25,676 nt of DNA. Source: a virus. The stretch covers positions 1 to 25,676 of IMG/VR virus record IMGVR_UViG_3300029267_003172; one strand, 5' to 3'. Below the pieces are notes generated by a model. The model searched no databases, was not told where the DNA came from, and was given only the letters and a program-made list of their open reading frames with translations. Made by a program: the position numbers and the translations under genes. Positions 1 to 7,166 of the stretch are shown here, in pieces (the stretch's first letter is position 1; each line of letters begins with the position of its first letter).

Positions 1-444
1 CGGACGGAATTTGATGAACGGATGCAGGCGGCCGCGTTGCTGGAAGCGGAAGAAGCAGCGCGGGTGAAACAACTGGACCGGCAGAAGCGGGAGCGGCTGG
101 AGCAGCAGGCGGCCGGGGAGCTGGTGCGTGTGGAGGTGGTGCGTTCGTTGTTGCGGGAGGCGTTGGGCGAGTTGCGGCGAGGTCTGGACGATCTGCCGTG
201 GGTGTTCAGCCGGCAGGTGTCGCCGGAGTTTGCGGAGCAGTGTTACACGGTGGAAATCGGCAAGGCCGCGGCGGTCGGCGATTTGGCTCCGTTGCAGCGT
301 GCGGTGATGAAAGTGGTGGAGAATTATCAGCGGTATCTGGACCGCATTCCGGCGGAAGTGTTTGAAGAATCGATGGCGGAGCTGGAGGAGTTGCCGCCGG
401 AACAAAACGAAACGGAGGCGGCCAGTGTACGGGGTCTGTTTTGA
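1..444 (+). CDS. Probable phage terminase small subunit, 5'-truncated by the window edge
   Basis: The frame is open from base 1. The first ATG (position 22) has no ribosome binding site before it, so it is probably an internal Met and the gene starts upstream. The visible 147 residues begin with a long charged helix rich in Glu, Arg and Gln (coiled-coil-like). A segment with 'LLREALGELRRGL' and 'DLPWVFSRQV' follows, and the end is acidic. The helical C-terminal half and the position directly before a GpA-type large terminase suit the Nu1-like small subunit, which recognises phage DNA and recruits the ATPase for packaging. The DNA-binding N-terminus that would settle this lies outside the window. 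The stop overlaps the next gene's GTG start region. The assignment rests mainly on context. Confidence 0.5.
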   Translation, partial: RTEFDERMQAAALLEAEEAARVKQLDRQKRERLEQQAAGELVRVEVVRSLLREALGELRRGLDDLPWVFSRQVSPEFAEQCYTVEIGKAAAVGDLAPLQRAVMKVVENYQRYLDRIPAEVFEESMAELEELPPEQNETEAASVRGLF

Positions 445-2410
445 TCAGTTGCGGCGAAGTGTGGCCGTCGGGTTTCGTCGGGAAGTGCCGCAGGATCCGC
501 TGGTGTGGGCTCCGTGGAACGTGCGGTTTCCGTCAACGTGGGAGTCGACAGCGTTTGATTTCGAGAAAGCTCCGCACGTCCGCGGCGTGATTGAACGCGG
601 CTGGAACAATCCGGCCGTCCGCAAAATCCATTTGTCGTTTGCTACCAGGCTGTGCAAAACGTCCACAATGCTTTCGCTGGTGCAATGGGTGGCGGATCAG
701 TCGCCGGCTCCAATGGTGCTGATGTTTCCAGACACCGGGATTTTGAACGCCGGCATGGAGGAACACGTGTATCCGATGATGGAGCAAACGCCGGTGATTC
801 GGCGGCAGTTGCCTCCGGTGCATTTGCGGAACCGCACAGCCATTCATTTCACCGATTGCCGGCTCCGTATTGCCAACGCGGGCAGCCGCAGCAGTGTGGC
901 CGGGTATCCCGCGTTGTACGTGTTCAAAATGGAAGTCAACAAAATCATTTCCCGCAAGTCGTCAGAAGCGGATGCGTATTACACGATTGAAAGCCGTTGC
1001 ACGGGGTATCCACGTGGGGCCAAAATCGTGGAGGAAGGCACGCCGACGGACACGGGAACGTGTCGCGCGTATCGGTTGTTGCAGGATGAAACCGTGCAGC
1101 AGTTGCGGTATTGGGTGCCGTGTCCGCATTGTGGAGAATATCAGACGCTGGAGTTCGAGCGGGTCCAGTGGGACAAAACGGAAGCCGGAGAATCGACGCC
1201 GGCTCAGGCGAAGAAAACCGCGCGGTATGTGTGCGCCCATTGTGAGCAGTTCGTGTTGGATCATCATCGGCCGGTCATGATGAAGGCGGGGCAGTGGCTG
1301 GCAGATGGAGAATACGTGGACGCGCTGGGCAACGTGTGTGGGCATCCATCCGTGGAATCAGACACGCTGATTTTCGGGCCGTTGTCCAAGTTGTATTCGC
1401 TGTTCATTGGTGGCTGGGGCGATGTGGCTCGGGAGTTCGTGGAAGCCATCCAGCGGCAGCGGGCGGGGGATCTGGAATCGTTTCGCAAGTTTCGAACGGA
1501 GACGCTGGCCGAATCATGGACGCCGACATTCGACGTGGTGCAGCCAAACGCGTTGGCGGGGCATTTGCGAGGCGAACATCTCCGCGGCCAGTTGCCTCCG
1601 GAGTCCTGTTTTCTGACGACGGCCGCGGACGTCGGGCTGGCAGGGGATGAGTTGTTGTTTCATTGGTTCGTGTGTGCGTGGTGGCACGTCGATGGCCGGG
1701 CTCAGGGGGCGCTGGTGGATTGGGGATTGTCGGCCGGTGTGTCGGCGTTTTTGAAGTGGACGAATTCGACGTATCCGGTGGTGGATCGTGCGGGTGCGTT
1801 TCTGCCGGTGGCGGAGTTTCCAATCGGCATCGATTCCGGCAAATACACGGCGGAAGTCTACAGCGTGTGCGACCGATTGGAGCAGGCGCAGGCGTTCAAA
1901 GGGGATTCACGCACGGGGCAGAATGTGGCGGTGGATTTGTACTATTGGGGACATCGTCGCACGGACAAGCCGGCAAAACTAATCGCCATGCAGAAGCAGT
2001 TGGGGATGGGTGATTTGCTGATGGTGAATTCGCACGCGTCGCAGCAGTACCGGGAGGCGCTGGTTCAAAAGCGGATCAATCGCGGGGATGCGGGGTTTGT
2101 GTATTTCCCGGCCGACGTGTGCGACAACTGGCAGGCGTATGAACATCTGTTTTCGCAGTTGAACGCCGACTATCGCGACGGGAACAAGTGGAGCCGCAGC
2201 GGGCCGAATGAAGCCGGGGACGGGATCCGGTATTGTCGCGTCCTGGCAGAATACTACACGCGAAACGGTCAGGTGTGGGACGCGGTGTCGTTTCCGGAAC
2301 GGTTCAGTGGGCAGGCTCCGGTGGCGGCTCAAACGGTCGGCCGCACCGATCGGCCGGCTCAGGCGGTGAGTGAATTCCACAACAGTCCGTTTTTGCTCAG
2401 TCAGCGTTGA
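425..2410 (+). CDS. Phage terminase large subunit, GpA family
   Basis: This is the motor ATPase and nuclease that cuts concatemeric DNA and pumps it into the prohead through the portal. I chose GTG 425 because GGAGG at 414-418 lies 6 nt upstream; an in-frame ATG at 362 lies deep inside the previous gene. The product is 661 residues, normal for GpA. The P-loop equivalent is 'FATRLCKTST' around residues 72-81, a degenerate Walker A that keeps Lys78-Thr79. Two CxxC pairs (C233/C236 and C270/C273, 'CPHCG' and 'CAHC') form the zinc-ribbon-like insertion usual in this family. A nuclease-type strand 'LTTAADVG' carries Asp402. Portal and protease genes downstream fit the lambda order A-W-B-C. The family assignment is confident; catalytic residues are inferred by eye. 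Confidence 0.9.
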   Translation: MYGVCFDQLRRSVAVGFRREVPQDPLVWAPWNVRFPSTWESTAFDFEKAPHVRGVIERGWNNPAVRKIHLSFATRLCKTSTMLSLVQWVADQSPAPMVLMFPDTGILNAGMEEHVYPMMEQTPVIRRQLPPVHLRNRTAIHFTDCRLRIANAGSRSSVAGYPALYVFKMEVNKIISRKSSEADAYYTIESRCTGYPRGAKIVEEGTPTDTGTCRAYRLLQDETVQQLRYWVPCPHCGEYQTLEFERVQWDKTEAGESTPAQAKKTARYVCAHCEQFVLDHHRPVMMKAGQWLADGEYVDALGNVCGHPSVESDTLIFGPLSKLYSLFIGGWGDVAREFVEAIQRQRAGDLESFRKFRTETLAESWTPTFDVVQPNALAGHLRGEHLRGQLPPESCFLTTAADVGLAGDELLFHWFVCAWWHVDGRAQGALVDWGLSAGVSAFLKWTNSTYPVVDRAGAFLPVAEFPIGIDSGKYTAEVYSVCDRLEQAQAFKGDSRTGQNVAVDLYYWGHRRTDKPAKLIAMQKQLGMGDLLMVNSHASQQYREALVQKRINRGDAGFVYFPADVCDNWQAYEHLFSQLNADYRDGNKWSRSGPNEAGDGIRYCRVLAEYYTRNGQVWDAVSFPERFSGQAPVAAQTVGRTDRPAQAVSEFHNSPFLLSQR

Positions 2411-2444
2411 TGGTGTTTTTTTGGTGGTGGAGGGGAGGTGTGGT

Positions 2445-2648
2445 ATGGCGTGGAAGAATCCGAATCATCCGGTGTGGCGGTTGCTGCAGACAGTGGTGTA
2501 TCTGGTTTTTGCGGCGTTCATTATGTGGGCCAACGCGTCTGATTTCGATGAAACAGAATTGAAGGCGCTGACGTGGATTGGTGGCGTGATGTTCGCGGGG
2601 GAAGGAATCAAACGTGTGTTGGTGGGGTCTCAGAAATCCGCCGATTGA
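2445..2648 (+). CDS. Small membrane protein of unknown function
   Basis: ATG 2445 follows a GGGGAGG (2432-2438) at a suitable distance. An upstream in-frame ATG at 2370 overlaps the terminase end and has no good site. The product has 67 residues: a short basic N-terminus ('MAWKNPNHPVWR'), one clear hydrophobic segment (about residues 13-30, 'LLQTVVYLVFAAFIMWA'), an acidic linker, a weaker second hydrophobic stretch ('WIGGVMFAGEGI') and a basic tail. It lies in the packaging operon where lambda-like phages often keep one or two tiny accessory genes. It could be a holin-like or superinfection-exclusion peptide, but nothing in the sequence proves either. Confidence 0.6.
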   Translation: MAWKNPNHPVWRLLQTVVYLVFAAFIMWANASDFDETELKALTWIGGVMFAGEGIKRVLVGSQKSAD

Positions 2649-2726
2649 TTCGGCGAAGCAGTCGCAGGGAGGCGGGTGATATCAGTTTGTCCCAGCGGGA
2701 GCCGTTGGGTGGAATGGAGTTCAGAA

Positions 2727-2999
2727 ATGTACGGGTTGTTTGTGAGTTTGTCTGAATGTCCGATGGAGCCGCTGGAGCCGATGGAAATCGTGTTGTTTGA
2801 TGATCAGCCGGCGGCATATCAGTACGCGGCGGAACGGCTGGTGGAAAACGGTCACATTTGTGAGGAGTCAGGTGATGGATGGTCGATTCCTGGCGAAGCG
2901 GAAGAATTCGACAACGCGGAGGACGTGGTGCGCGAATGGGCCAACGGGCTCGGCGCGGCTGAGTATTTCCACGTGGTGGAGTGTCGGGAAGGCCGTTGA
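2727..2999 (+). CDS. Small acidic protein of unknown function
   Basis: ATG 2727 has GGAG at 2716-2719, 7 nt upstream. A GTG at 2676 with GGAGG only 3 nt away is an alternative that adds 17 residues. The 90-residue product is acidic and soluble, with a run of Met-Glu-Pro repeats near residue 10 ('CPMEPLEPMEIVLFDD'), then a probable alpha/beta domain with 'AAYQYAAERLVENGHICEE' and 'DAEDVVREWANGLGAAEYF'-like helices. I do not recognise a family. It is co-transcribed with packaging genes and may be a small accessory or moron protein. Confidence 0.55.
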   Translation: MYGLFVSLSECPMEPLEPMEIVLFDDQPAAYQYAAERLVENGHICEESGDGWSIPGEAEEFDNAEDVVREWANGLGAAEYFHVVECREGR

Positions 3000-3038
3000 G
3001 TGCGGCGGTGGTTTCAGGGTTTCGAATGGAGTTGAATG

Positions 3039-3566
3039 ATGGCAGCGAAGGCAGCGAATCCGGTGCAGTTCAAGACGATTGATCGGAAAATGGAATTGCC
3101 GGAAGGAACGGTGGCGGGTTGGTCAGGGATCGACGGGTTTCCGCTGGCGGCGGAAGGTGTGGCGTTGGAATCGGACGTGAGGGAATTCGCGGTGCGTGTG
3201 GGGTTGTGGTCGGCGGAAGACGGCGTGGTGGCAGAAGCGGCGGCGGCAGTGGTGCCTCCGCAAAATCCGCAGACGGAACCCGAACCGGTGGCTCCGCCGG
3301 AAGTGGAAAACGTCGTGTGGGTGGAAATCAGGGTTCCGGTCAGTGTGGCGGCAGGTAAAGCTCCGCGGATTGCTCACGCTCCTATGACCGGGTTTCGGTT
3401 CGGTTCCGGCGATTACGATCGTTTGGCACGCGAGGCAATGGGACGCGTGTTGGAAGGGTGCCGCAATTCGCACGTGATGCGAGCGGACGGAACGCACGTG
3501 GATAAGCTCGGGCATTCGCTGAAGTGGATTCTGGATCAGGTCGCCGCGCAAATCCCCGCGATTTGA
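3039..3566 (+). CDS. Unknown two-part protein with Pro/Glu-rich linker
   Basis: A doublet ATGATG (3036/3039) follows GGAG at 3028; the second ATG has the better 7-nt spacing. The product (175 residues) has an N-terminal part with 'GTVAGWSGIDGFPLAAEGVAL', then a low-complexity linker rich in Ala, Val, Pro and Glu (roughly residues 65-95). Its C-terminal domain begins 'VWVEIRVPVSVAAGK' and contains 'FRFGSGDYDRLAREAMGRVLEGCRNSHVMR'-type helices. I do not recognise a known fold. Its place between terminase and portal corresponds to lambda's gpW region, but it is much longer than gpW and does not resemble it. It is followed by an unusual inverted repeat before the portal gene. Confidence 0.6.
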   Translation: MAAKAANPVQFKTIDRKMELPEGTVAGWSGIDGFPLAAEGVALESDVREFAVRVGLWSAEDGVVAEAAAAVVPPQNPQTEPEPVAPPEVENVVWVEIRVPVSVAAGKAPRIAHAPMTGFRFGSGDYDRLAREAMGRVLEGCRNSHVMRADGTHVDKLGHSLKWILDQVAAQIPAI

Positions 3567-3575
3567 TCTTCTGCG

Positions 3576-3596
3576 CGTGTTAACAGTGTTAACACG
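3576..3596. repeat. Perfect 9-bp inverted repeat (operator-like or hairpin) upstream of portal gene
   Basis: The arms CGTGTTAAC (3576-3584) and GTTAACACG (3588-3596) are perfect reverse complements around a 3-nt centre AGT. The same stretch also reads as a direct repeat: GTGTTAAC occurs at 3577 and again at 3586. No T-tract follows, so it does not look like an intrinsic terminator. It sits in the 77-nt gap between two genes of an otherwise tightly packed operon. It could be a dimeric repressor site or an RNA hairpin controlling portal translation. Confidence 0.6.
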
Positions 3597-3643
3597 AACG
3601 CCGGGATTCAACGAACGTTTGCAGGTTGGCACAGTGTGCCGCC

Positions 3644-5239
3644 ATGCAGACAATCAATGTCCAACGCCAATTTCAGGAAATGAAGCTGGAAGCTGAGCAG
3701 GCGTACGAGTTGGCTCGTACGGCTGCGGCTCCCGGTAAAAAAATGGCGTTGACGGGGATGATCGGAGCGGATGCCGATTATCACATTGACGACCAAAACG
3801 CGTTTCTGCGAATGGTCGCGTTCGTTCGGATGATGGAACGCAATGATCCGGTGGTGGGTTCCGCCGGTCAGCGTTTGATCGCGAACGTCAACGTGGGGCA
3901 GATGACGGTTTCCCCGGATACCGGGGACGATGACGTTGACGAACACCTGAAAGCCGAATGGAACGAATACGCCAACGATCCGCAGTTGAGCGACGCGCAA
4001 CGCCGGTTTTCCTACGAAGCTCAGGCAGACATCGCATTCATTCGCACGGTGTTTGATGGCGACGTGTTTGCGATTCCGGAACCCGATGGCAGTGTTCTCC
4101 ATCTGGAAGCGCATCGTTGCCAGACGCCGCACCGAACCAAAGTGGATCGCGGGGTGTGCGGAGTCAAGACGGACGGCCGTGTGGCTCAGTCGTATTTTTT
4201 GAGCAAAGAAACAAAGCCATACGGCCACGTGATGCGGGTGGCAGATGTGGATCCGGTGTCGGCGTACGATTCGAACGGCTGGCCGAACGTGTTTCATGTG
4301 TTCCGGCCGTCGCGGTTTTCGCTCAACAGGGGAATCACGTCGCTGGCTCCGTGTGGCACGGCGGCCAATCGCCGCGACGATAACGAATTCGCGACAATTC
4401 TGAAAAGTCAAATGGCGTCGTGTGTGACGTGGTCCGAAGAGATCACGGACATGGAAACGGTGAAGCAGTTGCTGCAGCATGGAAGCTCGGCAACGCCTCC
4501 GCTCCCAACGTCGTACTACGCCACGGACGATGCCGGTTTTCAAATGGCCACGGCGGCCATGCATCCCGGCCGAGTGTTGCGGCCGGAGCTGGGCCGCAAA
4601 CTGGTGATGCATAGTCCGGACATTCCGGGCGATGGTTTTTTCGATCTCAATATGTTGATGATCCAGTATCTGGCCATGAATCTGGATCTGCCGTTGATCG
4701 TGCTGTTGCTGGACGCGAAGGGTGCAAATTTCAGCAGTTATCGAAACGTGCTCGATCAGGCTCGGATGTCATTCAGCAAGATCCAGCGGTGGTTCGCGTC
4801 GGCGTATCATCGGCCGCGGTTTCGTCATTTTGTCCGCACGCGATTGCGAACGGATCCGGTGTTGCAGCGGTTTGTCAAAGCCGAACGGCCAGCGGATCCG
4901 CGGCGGTCGCGCATCTATCGACATCAGTGGAATCCGACCGGCTGGAAATATATCCATCCAGTCGACGATGCGCAGGGCGACGTGTTGCAGTTGTCCAATT
5001 CGATGGAAGATCTGGACCGGTTCGCGCGGCGCAAGCATGGAATCAGCGGCGAGGAACATATTCGGCGAGTCGTCAAGTACAACGAATTCGCGCTGGCGGA
5101 AGCGTACGAAGGCAAACAGCGATTGGAACAGCGGTTTCCTGGAGCCGAATTTGATTGGCGGTATTTGTTTGCTCCGCCGAATCGTCAGGGACTGCAATTG
5201 CCGGTGATGGATGAAACAGCAGCGGGCGGAGGTGAATGA
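3644..5239 (+). CDS. Phage portal protein, lambda gpB-like family
   Basis: The portal forms the dodecameric ring at one capsid vertex through which DNA enters and to which the connector binds. The 531-residue product has the family's layout: a helical N-terminus, the clip/stem region with 'VVGSAGQRLIANVNVG', and the strand-rich middle with 'YFLSKE', 'NVFHVFRPSRFSLNRGITSLAP'-like motif (around residues 210-240, the conserved H-x-F-x-P-x-R ... RG element). A C-terminal segment of hydrophilic helices ends near 'PGAEFDWRYL'. The start is uncertain. ATG 3644 has no strong Shine-Dalgarno, TTG 3626 is in frame upstream and ATG 3680 is in frame downstream, so translation may depend on the hairpin upstream. 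It is followed by protease and capsid genes, with a TGATG stop-start overlap. Confidence 0.87.
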   Translation: MQTINVQRQFQEMKLEAEQAYELARTAAAPGKKMALTGMIGADADYHIDDQNAFLRMVAFVRMMERNDPVVGSAGQRLIANVNVGQMTVSPDTGDDDVDEHLKAEWNEYANDPQLSDAQRRFSYEAQADIAFIRTVFDGDVFAIPEPDGSVLHLEAHRCQTPHRTKVDRGVCGVKTDGRVAQSYFLSKETKPYGHVMRVADVDPVSAYDSNGWPNVFHVFRPSRFSLNRGITSLAPCGTAANRRDDNEFATILKSQMASCVTWSEEITDMETVKQLLQHGSSATPPLPTSYYATDDAGFQMATAAMHPGRVLRPELGRKLVMHSPDIPGDGFFDLNMLMIQYLAMNLDLPLIVLLLDAKGANFSSYRNVLDQARMSFSKIQRWFASAYHRPRFRHFVRTRLRTDPVLQRFVKAERPADPRRSRIYRHQWNPTGWKYIHPVDDAQGDVLQLSNSMEDLDRFARRKHGISGEEHIRRVVKYNEFALAEAYEGKQRLEQRFPGAEFDWRYLFAPPNRQGLQLPVMDETAAGGGE

Positions 5240-6633
5240 TGTTTGTGGATGGCGAATTGTGTCAGGTGGATCCGCGATTTGCGTCTCAGATGCAGGCCGC
5301 GCTGCAGTCGTCGCGGTCGCGATTGATGGCCATGAATCTCGGGTTGTTGGAATCGGAAAACACAATGGTTTCCGAAATCACGGCGGACGGCGTGGCGTTG
5401 CTGAATCTGGACGGGCCGTTGGTTCGGTGGGAATCTGCTTTGGCCGCAAACTATCCGGTGTTGCAGCGAGATCTGCAAAAGCTGGAAGCGGCAGAAAACG
5501 TGACGGGCGTGGTGATCGTGTGCGATTGTCCCGGCGGAGCTGCCATGTTGTGCGGCGAAGCGTGTGCGTCCATTGATGCATTCAGTAAGCCGATTGTGGC
5601 GTATGCCGCCGGCTATATGACATCGGCGGCGTATCGGCTAGCGTGTCATTGCGATGCGATCTACGCCACGGAATCCGCGAACGTCGGCAACATCGGAACG
5701 CGGATGAGCGTGTTCGACCGCTCGCAGGAATACAAGCAGGCCGGTGTGGAAGTCGTGATGGCGGACACCGGGCCGGTGAAGTCGCTGGGCTTTCCGGGGC
5801 TGCCGGTAAGCGATGAGCAACGGGCGTTTCTGCAGTCGTGGGTGAATCGAGTTCACGAAGGTTTCACGCAGTCATTGGCGGCGCGTGGATTGTCCGCGGA
5901 TCAGATTGCAGCCGTGTCCGGTGGCCAGTGGTGGCTGGCATCGGACGCGGTGGGGCTCGGGCTGGTGGATGAAGTGAAAACACTGGACGAAGTGGTGGCG
6001 GCGATGTCGTCGGCGGCAGTCGTCCATTCTGCGGATCGTGGATCCGCGCAGTTGAAGGGTGAGGAAATGAGCAAAGAAAGCCAAGCGGCTGCAGCGGTTC
6101 CGGAAGTGGAAGCGGCGGCGGAAGTTCCCGTGGTGGAACAGTCGGCTCCGGCGGCAGTTTCGGCACCGGCTCCCGTCGTGGAATCGGCGGCCAGTCTGGA
6201 TGAGTTGCGGGCCGCGTGTCCGGATGCAAGTTCTGATTTTCTGGTGGGCCAGTTGGATGCAAAGGCCACGGCGTCTCAGGCGTTGCAGGCTTACAACGCC
6301 GAATTGCGGCAGCAGTTGCAGGCCGCGCAGGAATCGCAGGAAGTTGAACGCGTGGCAGGTGGACCGGCGGCGAGTGGTTCGCAGTTTCAGGCTACGGCGA
6401 CAAGCGGCGGAACAGCGGGCGGAGATCCGGTGGCAGTGTTCGAAAAGCTGGTGGCGGAGGAAGCTCAGGCGTGTGGGGATCGGATGGCGGCGTTTCAGTC
6501 GTGCGTGTCCGAACATCCGGAAACATATGCGAAATATCGCGAAGCGGTGGCGTCTCTCAGTCCGGGCGGAGCCGCACGCCGGCGACGTCGACAGGTGGGG
6601 CGCGAGTTGGTTCGGACGGGGGCGGCGGAGTAG
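5239..6633 (+). CDS. S49 (SppA-like) prohead protease with C-terminal scaffold region, lambda gpC-like
   Basis: This is a serine-lysine peptidase that matures the prohead. The second ATG of ATGATG (5236/5239) is chosen because GGAGG at 5228 lies 6 nt away. The product has 464 residues. Residues about 45-260 are the S49 domain: 'GVVIVCDCPGGAA', the nucleophile loop 'TSAAYRLAC' with Ser129, 'VGNIGTRMSVFDRS', and 'GPVKSLGFPG' with the general-base Lys181. The 52-residue Ser-Lys spacing matches my recollection of the Ser147/Lys199 pair in Bacillus SppA. After residue 277 the chain becomes Ala/Glu/Gln/Pro-rich and scaffold-like, ending in a basic 'RRRRRQVGREL' segment. This is the arrangement of lambda C/Nu3, where the scaffold is the 3' part of the protease gene. 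Confidence 0.87.
   Translation: MFVDGELCQVDPRFASQMQAALQSSRSRLMAMNLGLLESENTMVSEITADGVALLNLDGPLVRWESALAANYPVLQRDLQKLEAAENVTGVVIVCDCPGGAAMLCGEACASIDAFSKPIVAYAAGYMTSAAYRLACHCDAIYATESANVGNIGTRMSVFDRSQEYKQAGVEVVMADTGPVKSLGFPGLPVSDEQRAFLQSWVNRVHEGFTQSLAARGLSADQIAAVSGGQWWLASDAVGLGLVDEVKTLDEVVAAMSSAAVVHSADRGSAQLKGEEMSKESQAAAAVPEVEAAAEVPVVEQSAPAAVSAPAPVVESAASLDELRAACPDASSDFLVGQLDAKATASQALQAYNAELRQQLQAAQESQEVERVAGGPAASGSQFQATATSGGTAGGDPVAVFEKLVAEEAQACGDRMAAFQSCVSEHPETYAKYREAVASLSPGGAARRRRRQVGRELVRTGAAE
6067..6633 (+). CDS. Predicted in-frame nested scaffold protein (Nu3-like) inside the protease gene
   Basis: An internal ATG at 6067 lies in the protease frame, just after a purine-rich GGGTGAGGA (6057-6065), a plausible though close ribosome binding site. 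It sits exactly where the S49 domain ends. The 188-residue product would start 'MSKESQAAAA'. It has an Ala/Pro/Glu-rich low-complexity N-terminal part, a helical Gln/Ala/Glu segment ('LQAYNAELRQQLQAAQES'), then a helical domain and a basic C-terminus. Viral scaffolds are typically helical, low in hydrophobics and basic at the end that touches the coat protein. In lambda the equivalent Nu3 start has been shown; here it is inferred from position, composition and the internal start. Confidence 0.55.
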   Translation: MSKESQAAAAVPEVEAAAEVPVVEQSAPAAVSAPAPVVESAASLDELRAACPDASSDFLVGQLDAKATASQALQAYNAELRQQLQAAQESQEVERVAGGPAASGSQFQATATSGGTAGGDPVAVFEKLVAEEAQACGDRMAAFQSCVSEHPETYAKYREAVASLSPGGAARRRRRQVGRELVRTGAAE

Positions 6634-6719
6634 TCCGTTGACAGGATAACGCGGCAGGGGGGTTCCTGTTGCGAAGAAAAAACAGGCGGCACGCTGCCGG
6701 AAGTTGAAGGAGTGGAAAC

Positions 6720-7094
6720 ATGGAAACCAAAACGGACACAGGGTATCTCAACGTGACAGTCTCGGGCGCGTTCGCTCGAAACGCGTTGTTGTGCGTGAAC
6801 ACGTCCACGGGCAAATGCGATCTGGCGCAGGAAGCTACGGCGGCCGCGTTGATCGTCGGCCATTTGACTCAGGAAAGTTTTGCCGACGGGGACAAGCGTT
6901 GCGTGAAAATGCTCAACGCGCCGGGAACCCATATTGGATGGGCGTCAGAAGCCATCGCGTTGACGGACATTGTGGAAACCGCTGACGCCGGCAAGCTGCA
7001 AACGGCCACGGGAAGTGGAACCGTCGTGGGTGTGCCGCTGGAAGCGGCTGCGGCCGGTGCGTATTTCGAGTACAGGCCAATTGTGGCAGGCTGA
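6720..7094 (+). CDS. Capsid decoration/cement protein
   Basis: ATG 6720 is preceded by GAAGGAG (6706-6712) at about 7 nt. The 124-residue product is small, beta-rich and Ala/Gly/Thr-rich: 'VSGAFARNALLCVNTSTGK', 'ALIVGHLTQESFADGDKRCVKMLN', 'GTVVGVPLEAAAAGAYFEYRP'. This pattern of alternating short strands, with a hydrophobic 'G-x-V-x-G-V' near the end, resembles the lambda gpD / DUF2190 class of trimeric cement proteins that clip onto the expanded capsid. It sits between protease and major capsid genes, the classic place for gpD. The family assignment is by context and style; there is no catalytic motif to confirm it. Confidence 0.65.
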   Translation: METKTDTGYLNVTVSGAFARNALLCVNTSTGKCDLAQEATAAALIVGHLTQESFADGDKRCVKMLNAPGTHIGWASEAIALTDIVETADAGKLQTATGSGTVVGVPLEAAAAGAYFEYRPIVAG

Positions 7095-7166
7095 TTGCTG
7101 GCGCTGTGCTGGTAGTCGTTGATTTGACAGGCGGTGATCAGTCGCCATTTTTTGGAGGATGAAACA

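Noticed and set aside
362-424. ATG 362 as the terminase start
   Set aside because: It lies inside the preceding gene, has no ribosome site, and the added residues are a basic low-complexity shadow; GTG 425 has GGAGG at 6 nt.
3608-4612. 334-codon open frame on the - strand across the portal gene
   Set aside because: Arg/His-rich without a recognisable motif, opposite the portal protein, and with no upstream signal.
6638-6665. TTGACA before the decoration gene as a promoter
   Set aside because: No acceptable -10 box at 16-18 nt; the downstream bases are GC-rich.
7124-7152. TTGACA and a following T-run before the capsid gene as promoter or terminator
   Set aside because: The -10 candidate in the T-run matches poorly, and the GGCG/CGCC pair before the T-run gives only a 4-bp stem with a mismatched interior. 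Neither is convincing.
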